Of a stretch of 64,000 bases of DNA, positions 17,738 to 26,383 are shown one piece after another (positions within the stretch are counted from its first letter, which is position 1; every line of letters starts with the position of its first letter). A program made the position numbers and the translations under genes. The notes under the pieces were generated by a model. The model did not search any database and had not been told where the DNA came from. It saw nothing but the letters and a program-made list of their open reading frames with translations. The DNA comes from Paenibacillus_E sp964253085 (GTDB lineage Bacteria; Bacillota; Bacilli; Paenibacillales; NBRC-103111): NCBI RefSeq assembly GCF_964253085.1, contig NZ_CAXUQH020000001.1:2790001-2854000 (forward strand). The letters run 5' to 3'.

Positions 17738-18622
17738 TTGAAAAATGAAAGCAGAGGGTTAACGTGGTTCAGCCATATTATGATGTTGTTGTTCGCCATC
17801 GTAAGTATTGTCCCGTTCGTGCTGCTCATCTCGGCATCGTTTACGGATCAGAGTGAGATTATCGCCAACGGCTACTCGTTCTTCCCACATAAATTCAGTA
17901 CGACAGCGTATGAATATCTGTATCAAAGGGGAGGGGACATCGCCCGTGCATATGGCGTAACGGTCTTCGTTACCGTCGTCGGTACAGCAACTGGAGTAGC
18001 CATGACAGCGCTTCTGGCTTATCCATTGTCTAGAATTGTAACTCCACACCGTAATTTAATTATGTTCATCGTCTTTTTCACCATGTTGTTTCATGGAGGA
18101 CTAGTTCCTTCCTACTTGGTGTTCACACAGCTCTTTCACATCAAGAATACGATCTGGGCATTAATTGTGCCTGGGCTCCTGATGAATGGATTTTATGTCA
18201 TGATGATGCGGACATTCTTTCAAACCACAATACCAAGTGCTTTGATTGAATCTGCACAAATTGACGGAGCCGGGGAGTATAGAACCCTATGGTCAATTGT
18301 GATTCCTTTGTCGGCGCCTATTCTAGCGACGATCGGATTGTTTGAATGTATCATGTACTGGAATGATTGGCAGCTTGGGATGGTCTATATTACGGACCCG
18401 AAACTCTTCAGTATTCAGAATTTACTGAATCGAATTATGCAGGATATTCAATATCTCACTTCTAATATGGGGAGTGAAGCGAATGATGCTATGCAACAAA
18501 TGCCTACGGATTCGGTAAAAATGGCCATTGCCGTGATTGGTGTTCTGCCTATTCTTGTGGCGTACCCGTTCTTCCAAAAATACTTTATAAAAGGAATTAT
18601 GATCGGCGCTGTGAAAGGATAA
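17738..18622 (+). CDS. ABC sugar importer permease, YtcP/UgpE type
   Basis: A 294-residue six-helix permease of the YtcP (CUT1, MalG-like) group. The EAA-type loop is LIESAQIDGAGEYRTLWSIV, and the C-terminus ends in KYFIKGIMIGAVKG, typical of the family. The start lies behind AAGGGGGATATCAAC. It forms the importer core together with the LplB-like protein upstream. Cargo is presumably the oligosaccharide processed by the PL8/GH88/GH2 enzymes, by shared regulation rather than direct evidence. An inverted repeat at 18644 ends the unit. Confidence 0.93.
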   Translation: MKNESRGLTWFSHIMMLLFAIVSIVPFVLLISASFTDQSEIIANGYSFFPHKFSTTAYEYLYQRGGDIARAYGVTVFVTVVGTATGVAMTALLAYPLSRIVTPHRNLIMFIVFFTMLFHGGLVPSYLVFTQLFHIKNTIWALIVPGLLMNGFYVMMMRTFFQTTIPSALIESAQIDGAGEYRTLWSIVIPLSAPILATIGLFECIMYWNDWQLGMVYITDPKLFSIQNLLNRIMQDIQYLTSNMGSEANDAMQQMPTDSVKMAIAVIGVLPILVAYPFFQKYFIKGIMIGAVKG

Positions 18623-18643
18623 CCAATAGTCTTCTATATGTTT

Positions 18644-18677
18644 AACGCCACAACTGTCTTATTATGGTTGTGGCGTT
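18644..18677 (+). terminator. Probable terminator hairpin between permeases and sensor kinase
   Basis: An 11-bp perfect stem (18644-18654 with 18667-18677) has a 12-base loop but only a weak T-run, so termination may be partial. A TATGAT at 18695-18700 downstream could be a -10 element for the kinase gene, without a clear -35. Confidence 0.5.
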
Positions 18678-18741
18678 AGCACTTTCTGACAGAGTATGAT
18701 ACAACTAGAATTAAAATTCAATTAATAGGAGACCAGATGGC

Positions 18742-20496
18742 ATGAATTCACATAAATGGCACTGGCGGCGAACCTCATTGCGATACAAGTTAATCGCTAG
18801 TGTTCTTTTCATGACGTTGCCGCTGGTTGGGATGCTTTTATATAACAATTATTATGCTATCAATGTCGTTCGCGGTCAGGTTGCTGATTCTTACAAGAAT
18901 ATGCTGAAGCTCTATATGAACCAAACGGATGTAAGCCTTAATGATATAGATTCATATATGAGTACAGTAGCCAACGGCAATGATTTGTTATCTCTTAGTC
19001 AGGCGGCAACGGATACGGATTACTACAGTGCAAAGATTTATCTATACAACAAGCTGAATAGGGATAGTTCATTGTACAATTCTTTAAGCTCATTTTTTGT
19101 GTATACCGAACATAGGCAAGAGTATATGGAAGTTCCCAAAATTGATCAATCAACCCTAGAGGAAAAAGAAAAAATAGCAACATATATCATCGATTTGATT
19201 CATTCCGGGCAATTTCCGCAGGGAATCTCTGCAAAAAGATGGCAACATGTCCGAATTGGAATGAATGATTATCTGATTGATATTGTTCATTCTGGTGATG
19301 CTTATCTTGGAGGTTGGATTCAAACAGATTTATTATTAGAGCCGCTTGAAACTCTTCAGATCGGGGAGGGAGGAGAGGTTTTACTAGTCGATGTGCAGGG
19401 TAAACCGTTAACAAAAACAGATCTAGTAAGCGAATATAACGTCGATTTGCAGAAGAACCTTCTGAATTATTATATTTCAGGTACAACTAAAAAATTTCTG
19501 GTCGTAGGCGCCCCTTCTAATAAAGGGAACTTTAGTCTGGTTGCTTTAATTCCTGATCAATATATTCTTGCAAAGCTTCCATATCTCCAGTGGATCGTAT
19601 GGTTGATCACGATTGCGGGTTTCTTATTAATTCCACTAGGCCTCTATTCGATGAGAATGTCTATCTTAGTTCCATTATATCGGGTTCTGCGCACCATGAA
19701 GAAGGTCCGCGAAGGAGATTGGAGCAGTAGGGTTGAGCTTAGCAACACTTCCGGGGAATTCCAACTAATCGGTGGCGCGTTTAACGCCATGATGACGGAG
19801 GTCGAAAGGCTCCGCACCAACGTTTACGAAGAACAACTGAATAAGCAAAAGGAGGAATTGCAGCGGCTGCAGCTGCAAGTTAATCCCCATTTTTTCCTGA
19901 ACACGCTCAATATCGTATATAATCTCGCCAAGGTCAAGAACTATGAACTGATTTTGGAAATGTCGATGTCATTGATTCATTATTTCCGCTTTATGTTTCG
20001 CAGCAATACGTCCTTTGTACAACTGAAGGAGGAGATTGAACATACTAAGAATTATTTGCGGATACAGAGCTTGCGGTTCCCAAGCCAACTGACGTGGAAC
20101 ATCGATGTTCCGGTTTACCTATCGGATGTACCTATTCCTCCGCTCGTTATACAATCGTTCGTCGAGAATTCGATCAAACATGCGGTCACAATGGACGAGC
20201 CCATCAACATTTCTGTTCAAATTGAATTCATGGATGAGGAAGACGACTCCAAAATCAAAATAAGTATCAAAGATACGGGATTTGGTTTTAATGATCAGGT
20301 GCTGGAAGAACTGCAAGCGGGTAGAAGCATCGAGAATGAACGTGGTGAGCATACCGGAATCTGGAATGTGGAGCGAAGATTGAAACTACTGTATGGTGAA
20401 ACTGTCTCTATACAGTATGCAAACGTTAAGGAAAGTGGCGGAGCGGTAGTGGAAATTATTGTTCCAATAAATCCAGGAATGGAGGAAAAGAGATGA
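18742..20496 (+). CDS. YesM-type sensor histidine kinase (locus 1)
   Basis: A 584-residue membrane kinase. A first membrane segment lies near residues 15-35, then an extracellular sensor domain, a second segment near 285-310 and a HAMP linker. The His_kinase domain carries the phospho-acceptor H383 in QVNPHFFLNTLN. A HATPase domain follows, with VENSIKHAV (N box) and DTGFGF (G1). This class senses an extracellular ligand, often with a solute-binding protein, and phosphorylates a cognate AraC-type regulator. The regulator gene overlaps its stop by 4 bp (ATGA). It sits among the class-1-controlled genes and is the likely sensor of that regulon. Confidence 0.93.
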   Translation: MNSHKWHWRRTSLRYKLIASVLFMTLPLVGMLLYNNYYAINVVRGQVADSYKNMLKLYMNQTDVSLNDIDSYMSTVANGNDLLSLSQAATDTDYYSAKIYLYNKLNRDSSLYNSLSSFFVYTEHRQEYMEVPKIDQSTLEEKEKIATYIIDLIHSGQFPQGISAKRWQHVRIGMNDYLIDIVHSGDAYLGGWIQTDLLLEPLETLQIGEGGEVLLVDVQGKPLTKTDLVSEYNVDLQKNLLNYYISGTTKKFLVVGAPSNKGNFSLVALIPDQYILAKLPYLQWIVWLITIAGFLLIPLGLYSMRMSILVPLYRVLRTMKKVREGDWSSRVELSNTSGEFQLIGGAFNAMMTEVERLRTNVYEEQLNKQKEELQRLQLQVNPHFFLNTLNIVYNLAKVKNYELILEMSMSLIHYFRFMFRSNTSFVQLKEEIEHTKNYLRIQSLRFPSQLTWNIDVPVYLSDVPIPPLVIQSFVENSIKHAVTMDEPINISVQIEFMDEEDDSKIKISIKDTGFGFNDQVLEELQAGRSIENERGEHTGIWNVERRLKLLYGETVSIQYANVKESGGAVVEIIVPINPGMEEKR

Positions 20497-22097
20497 ATTA
20501 TCAGTTGCTCCTAGTTGATGATGAAGTCCATGCCATTGAGGGCGTGAAGTCTGATCTTGATATGAACAAACTGGGAATAACGGCATTGTTTACTGCTTTC
20601 AATATCAGGCAGGCCAAAGACATATTTGAAAAGGAAACCATTGATATTCTGCTGTGCGATATTGAAATGCCGCAAGGCAACGGCTTGGAACTCCTGACTT
20701 GGGTCAAGGAGAATCATCCGAACACGGCGACGATCTTCTTGACAAGCCATGCGGATTTTAAATATGCCAAGGAGGCGTTACAGCTAGGGAGTCTCGATTA
20801 TTTATTGAAGCCTGTGCTTGCGACCGATTTGGAGAACGCTATCCGTAAAGCGCAGCTCCACATTGACCGGAACAGTGAAATTAACCGTAATAGCAAGTCT
20901 CATCAATTATGGTTGAAGCATCATTCCTTTATCATCGAACGGTTCTGGCTAGATCTCATCAACCATTCGACTCCGAGTCTGCCAGCCGCGATCATTGAGC
21001 AGGTAGAGCGTCATCATATCCCTATTACGGACGAATCTATCTTCCTCCCTATTCTTATTTCTGTCCAAAGATGGAACAAAGGGTTGAACCGAAGAGATGA
21101 GAAAATTCTCGAGTATGCGCTTAAAAACACGGCTGAAGAAATCCTCATTAGTAACCGTTCCAATGGTATTTGCTTTCAATTGGAGCGGGGAATGCTTATG
21201 ATTATCTTGGTTACCAACCGGGGAACAGAATGGGATTATGGTCATCTCACAGAGGCGTGCCGTCAATATATTGCTTCATGCAACGGTTATTTCTACTGTG
21301 ACATGAGCTGTTATTTCGGACGTTCTGTCGAAAGCCGTGAGATGGCAGATATGGTTGCTGAGTTACGGATTCGGGATCGCAACAATGTTGCATTTGTCAA
21401 CCAAGTATTCCATCATCAAGATAGCGGGGGCGTGAATCAGCCGATTAAGCTGCCTGCAATGAGTGTAGTTGCATCTCTTTTGAAGTCAGGCACCAGGGAA
21501 GCCGTCGTACACGAAGTAGAAGCGATCTTGGACAATCTAGTACGAAACCAAGGAATGGATGCCGAAATTTTGCATCAATTCAATCAGAATTTTATGCAGG
21601 TGGTGTTCTCATTTCTGAATTTGAAAGGTATTGAAGCCAATCAATTATTCGGAGATGAACAATCGAGGCGCATTTCGGAGACGGCCGTGCGATCAATAAC
21701 GGATATGCTAGCTTGGGTCCATCATATCGTGAGCAAGGCGATGAACCAAGCAGAAGTGGTGAAAGAGACTGATAAAATCGTCCAAACCGTCTTAGCTTAT
21801 ATTGCGCTTAACATGGATCAAGACTTGTCTCGAGAAACGCTCGCCGATCAGGTGTTTTTGAATCCAGATTATTTGTCGCGAATTTTCAAAAAAGAAACGG
21901 GCTATTCCATATCCGACTATATATTGCTGGAAAAAATCAAGCTTGCTAAAGATTTATTGTCTCAAACGAACGTTCCTATAAGCTCCATTGCTTCATCGTT
22001 GGGGTATACGAATTTCTCTTATTTTACAAAACTATTCAAAAAATATGCTGGGTTAGGACCAACAGAGTATAGGAGTCAATTCGGCAACTTTCATTAA
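20493..22097 (+). CDS. YesN/AraC-type response regulator (locus 1)
   Basis: A 534-residue regulator. An N-terminal receiver domain (VDDE, phospho-acceptor D56 in LLCDIEMP, the switch residue T in FLTSH, K in YLLKP) is followed by a long central region. The C-terminal AraC helix-turn-helix pair (from about residue 425) contains LADQVFLNPDYLSRIFKKET and ASSLGYTNFSYFTKLFKKY. AraC-type regulators bind direct repeats. The 23-bp-spaced AGTCGTNAAAA repeats upstream of five units here, one of them starting at its own stop codon, make it the best candidate for the class-1 regulator. That assignment is inferred from proximity. Confidence 0.93.
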   Translation: MNYQLLLVDDEVHAIEGVKSDLDMNKLGITALFTAFNIRQAKDIFEKETIDILLCDIEMPQGNGLELLTWVKENHPNTATIFLTSHADFKYAKEALQLGSLDYLLKPVLATDLENAIRKAQLHIDRNSEINRNSKSHQLWLKHHSFIIERFWLDLINHSTPSLPAAIIEQVERHHIPITDESIFLPILISVQRWNKGLNRRDEKILEYALKNTAEEILISNRSNGICFQLERGMLMIILVTNRGTEWDYGHLTEACRQYIASCNGYFYCDMSCYFGRSVESREMADMVAELRIRDRNNVAFVNQVFHHQDSGGVNQPIKLPAMSVVASLLKSGTREAVVHEVEAILDNLVRNQGMDAEILHQFNQNFMQVVFSFLNLKGIEANQLFGDEQSRRISETAVRSITDMLAWVHHIVSKAMNQAEVVKETDKIVQTVLAYIALNMDQDLSRETLADQVFLNPDYLSRIFKKETGYSISDYILLEKIKLAKDLLSQTNVPISSIASSLGYTNFSYFTKLFKKYAGLGPTEYRSQFGNFH

Positions 22098-22162
22098 GTC
22101 GTGAAAACGCTATTAAAGAAGTCGTCAAAGTGTTAGTCGCTCCTCACGTATAGCGATAAGAT
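22097..22162 (+). promoter_or_regulatory. Class-1 operator/promoter, copy 4 (solute-binding protein)
   Basis: AGTCGT half-sites start at 22097 (sharing its first base with the regulator stop codon) and at 22120, 23 bp apart. GTTAGT is at 22132-22137, and TAAGAT at 22157-22162 follows after 19 bp. It gives the binding protein its own promoter. Confidence 0.86.
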
Positions 22163-22200
22163 GAAGGTGTAAAGTACAACACCTATTGGGGGGATTACAA

Positions 22201-23733
22201 ATGAAAAGTAATTTGAAGCTGACAGCTTTGTCGCTTGTGGCAGTCATGTTAACGGGAACGATGACCGCCTGTTCGTCATCCGAGAATGAAGGAAGCACAT
22301 CTTCTAGTGCAACTCCAGCCTCCAGCGCAAGCCTAAGCAGCGCTACGAAAGATCCGTTTGAAATCACCCTGGCTATGCCGATATTGGGAGCAATGCCGAA
22401 GGATATTCAAGCAGTGCAAGATGAAATCAGTAAAATCACGAAAGCGAAAATTAATGCGACAGTAAAAATCCTTCCTATCAGTATCGGCGCTTGGCAGCAG
22501 CAAATGAATTTGATGACGTCTAGTGGTGAGAAGCTGGATATGTACTTACAATTTGGACAAAGCTATGCGAGTGATGTGGCTGCAGGCAAAGTTGTGGCTA
22601 TGGATGGCCTTTTGGACAAGTACGGTCAGGATCTAAAAAAACAGTTCGATGTTGATTATCTTAAGAGCGCACTGGTAAACGGCAAGACCTATGGCATACC
22701 CGTTCTTAAGGATTTCACAACAGGACAAGCTGGTATTGTTATGAGAAAAGATTTGGTAGACAAGTATAAAATTGATGTTGCTTCCATTAAGAAAATCGAT
22801 GATCTCGATCAAGTATTCAAGACGATTAAAGATAATGAACCTGGTATCACTCCACTGGGAGCTGGGCAATCCGTCCCATCAGATCAATATGTTTGGTATG
22901 ATCGATTGGGTGACCGCTTCGGGGTATTGACTGGATTCGACAATGGCTTAAAGCTCGTAAACCTTTACGAATCCAAAGAGTATGAAGATTATCTGAAGAA
23001 AGTGAACACTTGGTTTAAAAGCGGATATATCTCTAAAGACGCAGCTACGAGCAAGATTAGTGGCTCAGAACTCATGAAGGCAAATAAGATATTTGCTTAC
23101 TTCCTAGCAAATAAACCTGGTGGAGTAGAAGGGGAAAATCGCTTATCATCTACAGAATTAGTATTTGCCCCAGTATTGCCGAATGTATTTTCAACAACTA
23201 GCGATGTGCTTCAAGCGATGTGGTCGATTTCCAATAATTCTACGAATGCTGAACGTACGATGATGTTCATGAATCTCATGTATGCAGATAAGGATATCGC
23301 GAACTTGTTAATGTGGGGCATTGAAGGTAAACACTATGTGAAGACGTCGGAAACTAGTGCTGATTTCCCTACCGGCATTGATGGTAAGACAGTCGGTTAT
23401 ACCAACCAAGCTTGGCTGATTGGGAATCCAACCCTTACCTATACGTTTGGGACCGAGCCTAAAGATAAGTGGAAAGTAACCTTGGATGTGAATAAAAATG
23501 CTGTTAAATCGAAAGCACTTGGCTTCTCTTTTAATGCGGAGGCAGTAAAAAACGAGATTACAGCACTTAACAATGTAACGGAACAATACAAAAAAGGGCT
23601 GGAGTCGGGAACAATAGATCCTGCCGATAAGCTGCAAGAATTTAGAACGAAGCTGAAGGCTGCAGGTATAGATAAAGTTATTGCGGAGAAACAGAAGCAG
23701 TTGGACGCATGGGCAGCTGCAAATAAAAAATAA
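22201..23733 (+). CDS. Extracellular solute-binding lipoprotein (locus 1 importer)
   Basis: A 510-residue lipoprotein that would capture oligosaccharides outside the membrane and hand them to the permeases at 16759/17738. The signal sequence is basic (MKSNLKLTA), then hydrophobic, and ends in a lipobox TMTAC with the lipid-bearing Cys at position 24. A Ser/Thr-rich tether follows, then the periplasmic-binding fold. The ATG at 22201 is chosen because GGGGGGATT stands ahead of it and it starts the signal peptide exactly; an upstream start at 22186 would precede the ribosome binding site. Length matches the LplA/LipO-type partners of LplB/YtcP permeases. Monocistronic, with a terminator at 23742. 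Confidence 0.92.
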   Translation: MKSNLKLTALSLVAVMLTGTMTACSSSENEGSTSSSATPASSASLSSATKDPFEITLAMPILGAMPKDIQAVQDEISKITKAKINATVKILPISIGAWQQQMNLMTSSGEKLDMYLQFGQSYASDVAAGKVVAMDGLLDKYGQDLKKQFDVDYLKSALVNGKTYGIPVLKDFTTGQAGIVMRKDLVDKYKIDVASIKKIDDLDQVFKTIKDNEPGITPLGAGQSVPSDQYVWYDRLGDRFGVLTGFDNGLKLVNLYESKEYEDYLKKVNTWFKSGYISKDAATSKISGSELMKANKIFAYFLANKPGGVEGENRLSSTELVFAPVLPNVFSTTSDVLQAMWSISNNSTNAERTMMFMNLMYADKDIANLLMWGIEGKHYVKTSETSADFPTGIDGKTVGYTNQAWLIGNPTLTYTFGTEPKDKWKVTLDVNKNAVKSKALGFSFNAEAVKNEITALNNVTEQYKKGLESGTIDPADKLQEFRTKLKAAGIDKVIAEKQKQLDAWAAANKK

Positions 23734-23741
23734 AGAATGAG

Positions 23742-23777
23742 CCGGGATCCATGTAAATGGACCCGGTTTATTTTTTT
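23742..23777 (+). terminator. Rho-independent terminator after the binding-protein gene
   Basis: CCGGGATCCA (from 23742) pairs with TGGACCCGG (to 23766) with one bulged A, followed by a run of seven T. Confidence 0.85.
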
Positions 23778-23803
23778 GATATCGTACAGATTCAGCATAA
23801 AGA

Positions 23804-23869
23804 AGTCGTTAAAACGTTATTGAATAAGTCGTGAGAGTGTTAGTGAGCAAAACGTATTGCCAGTATGAT
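23804..23869 (+). promoter_or_regulatory. Class-1 operator/promoter, copy 5 (GH2-GH43-GH2 operon)
   Basis: AGTCGT half-sites start at 23804 and 23827 (23 bp apart). GTTAGT is at 23839-23844 and TATGAT at 23864-23869 after 19 bp. Confidence 0.86.
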
Positions 23870-23912
23870 GAAAATATAGACTTATCGTTTTGTTATGGAG
23901 AGGGGAGCAACC

Positions 23913-26354
23913 ATGTTTAAAGAAAATATTGACCGATCATGGGAGTTTGTAAACGGGAAACCGTCAGGGATACCAGGATTTAGCCAGCCAGGGAAAATCG
24001 TTAACCTGCCGCATGACTTTACCATCGAGACGGATACAAGCCCAGAAGCGCCAGGAGGATCCAATACGGGCTATTATGGCGGAGGAGTTGGGACATATAC
24101 CAAGATTTTAGATATGCCAGAAGTGTATGCCGATAAACGTGTACTGGTAGAGTTTGACGGTTCATATATGAACACAACGGTTGTATTGAATGGACATACG
24201 GTGGCTAGACACCATTACGGCTACACGCCGTTTCATGCTGATCTTACTCCCTACATGAAGCCAGGCAAACCGAATCGCCTTGCAGTAACCGTCAATAATG
24301 CAGCGCAGCCGAATGCACGCTGGTATACTGGCTCTGGTCTTTATCGCCACGTTGATTTGCTTTGCGCTCCAAAGGTGCATATAGCCCCATGGGGAATTTA
24401 CGCTCACACCTCGCATATTGTAAACGGAACTGCCTTTATCAACGTAGAAACGACGGTGGAAAACCATACGGCTGATATTGCAAATCTGTGGGTAGACGTC
24501 AAGTTCGAGAAAGAGTTATCCGGCACGGTGGCCGGTACCGGAAGGGTTAAAGTACATGTACCCGCTGGAGAAAAGTCTGTAGGCCAAGTAAAGATCGCCG
24601 TCGAAAACGCCGACATTTGGGATATTGATTCACCGAATCTTTACAAAATTACGGCTCAATTAACCGACAAAGAGACGGTTCTGGATAGCGAAAGCACCCA
24701 ATTTGGTATTAGGACGATATCCGTTGACACCAAAAACGGCTTTATGTTGAACGGGCGCACTGTGAAGCTCAAAGGCGGCTGCGTGCATCATGATAACGGG
24801 ATCCTCGGCGCTGCGTCGTTTAAGGACAGCGAATACCGCAAGATGAAAGTCCACAAAGACAATGGGTATAATGCCATCCGATTTGCGCACAATCCGATGT
24901 CGAGGGATATGTTGGATGCCTGCGACCGTCTAGGGCTGCTTGTTATCAACGAAGCATTCGACGTTTGGGTGATGGAGAAAAACACACATGATTATAGTCA
25001 GTACTTCGAAGAGGACTGGAAGGCAGATATGGAAGCTTTCATTCTCCGTGACCGCAATCATCCCAGCGTCATTATGTGGTCTACAGGAAATGAGGTTTCA
25101 GAGCGCGGTGGATTGTCGGACGGAAATATGTGGGCCGTCAAACTCGCGGCTTACGTGCGTGAACTTGATTCAACACGCTTGATTACGCATTCCTTATGCT
25201 CCTTCTGGGGAGGGCTTGATGACGAAGATTCAGCGATATTTTATGAGGGTTTGTTCAAACAGGCTAAGTCATCAGGAGGAGGCTTGCAAAATTTAGATAC
25301 GGAATTTGGTAGAGGGATTTGGGGTGACTATACGGAAGCCTTTGCCGCACCGCTGGATGTTGTTGGATACAACTATCTGAATTACCATTATGAAAATGCG
25401 CCTGAGAACTATCCGAACCGGGTCATCTGTGGGACGGAAAGCAAACCGCTCGAAATGGATAAGTACTGGCATGATGTTGAGCGCTTTTCCCATGTGATTG
25501 GAGATTTCAACTGGACAAGTTACGACTACATTGGTGAGGCCGGTCTTGGAAAGGCAGAATATGTTGAGCAAGACGAGGCTGCTGCCACATACAGGAGTAT
25601 TCATATTGCCAAATATCCGTGGCGTCTCGCAAGTGATGCGGACTTTGATCTTTGTGGATTCGAACGCCCACAACTTGCTTACCGTAGGATCGTGTGGGGC
25701 TCTGACGAGACCTTTATTGCTTCGCGTAACCCTAAAAACCATGGCAAGACAGAGGTTTTAGGCCGATGGGGATGGCCGGAATGCGAAAACGCATGGAGCT
25801 GGACGGGGTATGAGGGACAATCGGTGGAAGTTGATGTCTATTCAGCCGCGGAGGAAGTGGAGCTTATCCTGAACGGAAAGAGCCTCGGGAGAAAGCCTGC
25901 CGGGAAAGAGCACCGATTCACTGCAAAGTTTGAACTCGTCTTTGAACCAGGGACTTTGGAAGCTGTAAGTTATGCGTCTGGCGAGAAAATTTCGTCAGAC
26001 ATCTTGAAATCTACAGGAGAGCCTGCTGCTATCCGCATTAATCCTGAGAGGATGGAAGTGGTGGCAGACGGACAGTCGCTGCTACATGCGGTCGTTGAGA
26101 TCATCGATGCAGAGGGCAATCTTGTTCCTGGTGCTGAGTTGAAGGCAAAGGCTCAAGTCGAAGGAGCAGCATCGCTTGCTGCATTTGGTACTGGCAGGCC
26201 GCAGACGACCGAGAATTATACAACAGGCGAGTTCACTTCCTATAAAGGCAGGTTGCTTGCGATCGTCCGTGCGGGATATGAGCCTGGAACGGCTGTGCTG
26301 ACGGTCAGTATTGATGGGTTTAGAACCGTGTCCATGGAAATACCTGTGAAGTAA
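23913..26354 (+). CDS. GH2-family glycoside hydrolase (beta-galactosidase/glucuronidase superfamily)
   Basis: An 813-residue cytoplasmic GH2 enzyme. It has an N-terminal jelly-roll sugar-binding domain (VEFDGSYMNTTVVLNG), an Ig-like domain, a TIM barrel and extra C-terminal beta domains including a Big-like IRINPERMEVVADGQS segment. The catalytic acid/base is E394 in STGNEVSERG and the nucleophile E509 in CGTES, both inside the barrel. The ATG at 23913 is used because GGAGAGGGG precedes it; an earlier ATG at 23895 lies upstream of that site. It leads an operon with a GH43 and a beta-glucuronidase-like GH2 under class-1 control. GH2 covers galactosidases, glucuronidases, mannosidases and others; specificity is not assigned. 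Confidence 0.88.
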   Translation: MFKENIDRSWEFVNGKPSGIPGFSQPGKIVNLPHDFTIETDTSPEAPGGSNTGYYGGGVGTYTKILDMPEVYADKRVLVEFDGSYMNTTVVLNGHTVARHHYGYTPFHADLTPYMKPGKPNRLAVTVNNAAQPNARWYTGSGLYRHVDLLCAPKVHIAPWGIYAHTSHIVNGTAFINVETTVENHTADIANLWVDVKFEKELSGTVAGTGRVKVHVPAGEKSVGQVKIAVENADIWDIDSPNLYKITAQLTDKETVLDSESTQFGIRTISVDTKNGFMLNGRTVKLKGGCVHHDNGILGAASFKDSEYRKMKVHKDNGYNAIRFAHNPMSRDMLDACDRLGLLVINEAFDVWVMEKNTHDYSQYFEEDWKADMEAFILRDRNHPSVIMWSTGNEVSERGGLSDGNMWAVKLAAYVRELDSTRLITHSLCSFWGGLDDEDSAIFYEGLFKQAKSSGGGLQNLDTEFGRGIWGDYTEAFAAPLDVVGYNYLNYHYENAPENYPNRVICGTESKPLEMDKYWHDVERFSHVIGDFNWTSYDYIGEAGLGKAEYVEQDEAAATYRSIHIAKYPWRLASDADFDLCGFERPQLAYRRIVWGSDETFIASRNPKNHGKTEVLGRWGWPECENAWSWTGYEGQSVEVDVYSAAEEVELILNGKSLGRKPAGKEHRFTAKFELVFEPGTLEAVSYASGEKISSDILKSTGEPAAIRINPERMEVVADGQSLLHAVVEIIDAEGNLVPGAELKAKAQVEGAASLAAFGTGRPQTTENYTTGEFTSYKGRLLAIVRAGYEPGTAVLTVSIDGFRTVSMEIPVK

Positions 26355-26383
26355 ATTTCTCTAGATTAAGGAGGCTGGATACA

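Noticed and set aside
3179..23869. AGTCG direct repeats considered as CRISPR or mobile-element ends
   Set aside because: Only two units per site, spacing fixed to a -10 element, always directly upstream of genes, and no cas or transposase gene nearby.
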